The notes below the pieces were generated by a model. That model saw only the letters and a program-made list of their open reading frames with translations, searched no databases and was not told the DNA's origin. The translations under genes were made by a program, and so were the position numbers. A stretch of DNA of 45,640 nt from Candidatus Peribacteria bacterium (lineage in GTDB: Bacteria; Patescibacteriota; Gracilibacteria; Peribacterales; Peribacteraceae), in NCBI GenBank assembly GCA_943357915.1, contig CALRGQ010000005.1, positions 1 through 45,640 on the forward strand, read 5' to 3'. Position 1 is the first letter of the stretch. Every line of letters starts with the position of its first letter. Positions 45,534 through 45,640 of this stretch are shown here, piece after piece.

Positions 45534-45640
45534 ATGACTTTCACGCATCAGGAGTCACGCGGATTCATCGGAAGCGTCATAATTCTCTGCGTTTCGGCCG
45601 TTCTTGCAGTTTGTTTTGATTATCTGGTCATTGATAAGCC
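45534..45640 (+). CDS. N-terminus of a membrane/exported protein, truncated by the window end
   Basis: MTFTHQESRGFIGSVIILCVSAVLAVCFDYLVIDK. Confidence 0.55.
   Translation, partial: MTFTHQESRGFIGSVIILCVSAVLAVCFDYLVIDK

Overview
The window is a chromosomal segment from a small-genome bacterium. Its gene content resembles Candidate Phyla Radiation lineages such as Peregrinibacteria/Peribacteria, but that lineage call is inference from protein families only. Core genes recognised: prs, truB, ftsA-ftsZ, dut, comF-like, rseP-dnaA, thrS, lgt-like, eno, proB-proC-argC, a stand-alone 5'-3' exonuclease, and four tRNAs (Ile-GAT, Lys-CTT, Val-GAC, Pro-GGG). Accessory content: a RelE/Phd-YefM type toxin-antitoxin pair, a 1486-aa HEMGH-containing protein, a HEPN/AbiU2-like gene next to a 4-TM protein, and a putative integrative element (about 41.3-45.3 kb) with a large serine recombinase overlapping tRNA-Pro. 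Main hunt results: (1) a ~32-33 nt imperfect palindrome inserted cleanly into degraded copies of two different genes (dut tail, tRNA-Ile), with the intact gene nearby as empty-site control, plus a related arrangement at tRNA-Val; (2) 5'-end fragments of three of four tRNAs lying just upstream of the intact tRNA, two at exactly 85 nt; (3) a xenologous dut 3' tail bracketing the TA module, and a similar gene-tail duplication bracketing an AT-rich ORF; (4) a proB-proC-argC cluster without proA; (5) a ~122 nt multi-branched structured element beside the recombinase island; (6) repeated -10 boxes 6-9 nt before start codons, implying leaderless mRNAs; (7) a TA operator with two TGTAC(A/G) motifs 12 bp apart, as in yefM-yoeB. 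No CRISPR array, rRNA or IS transposase was found.
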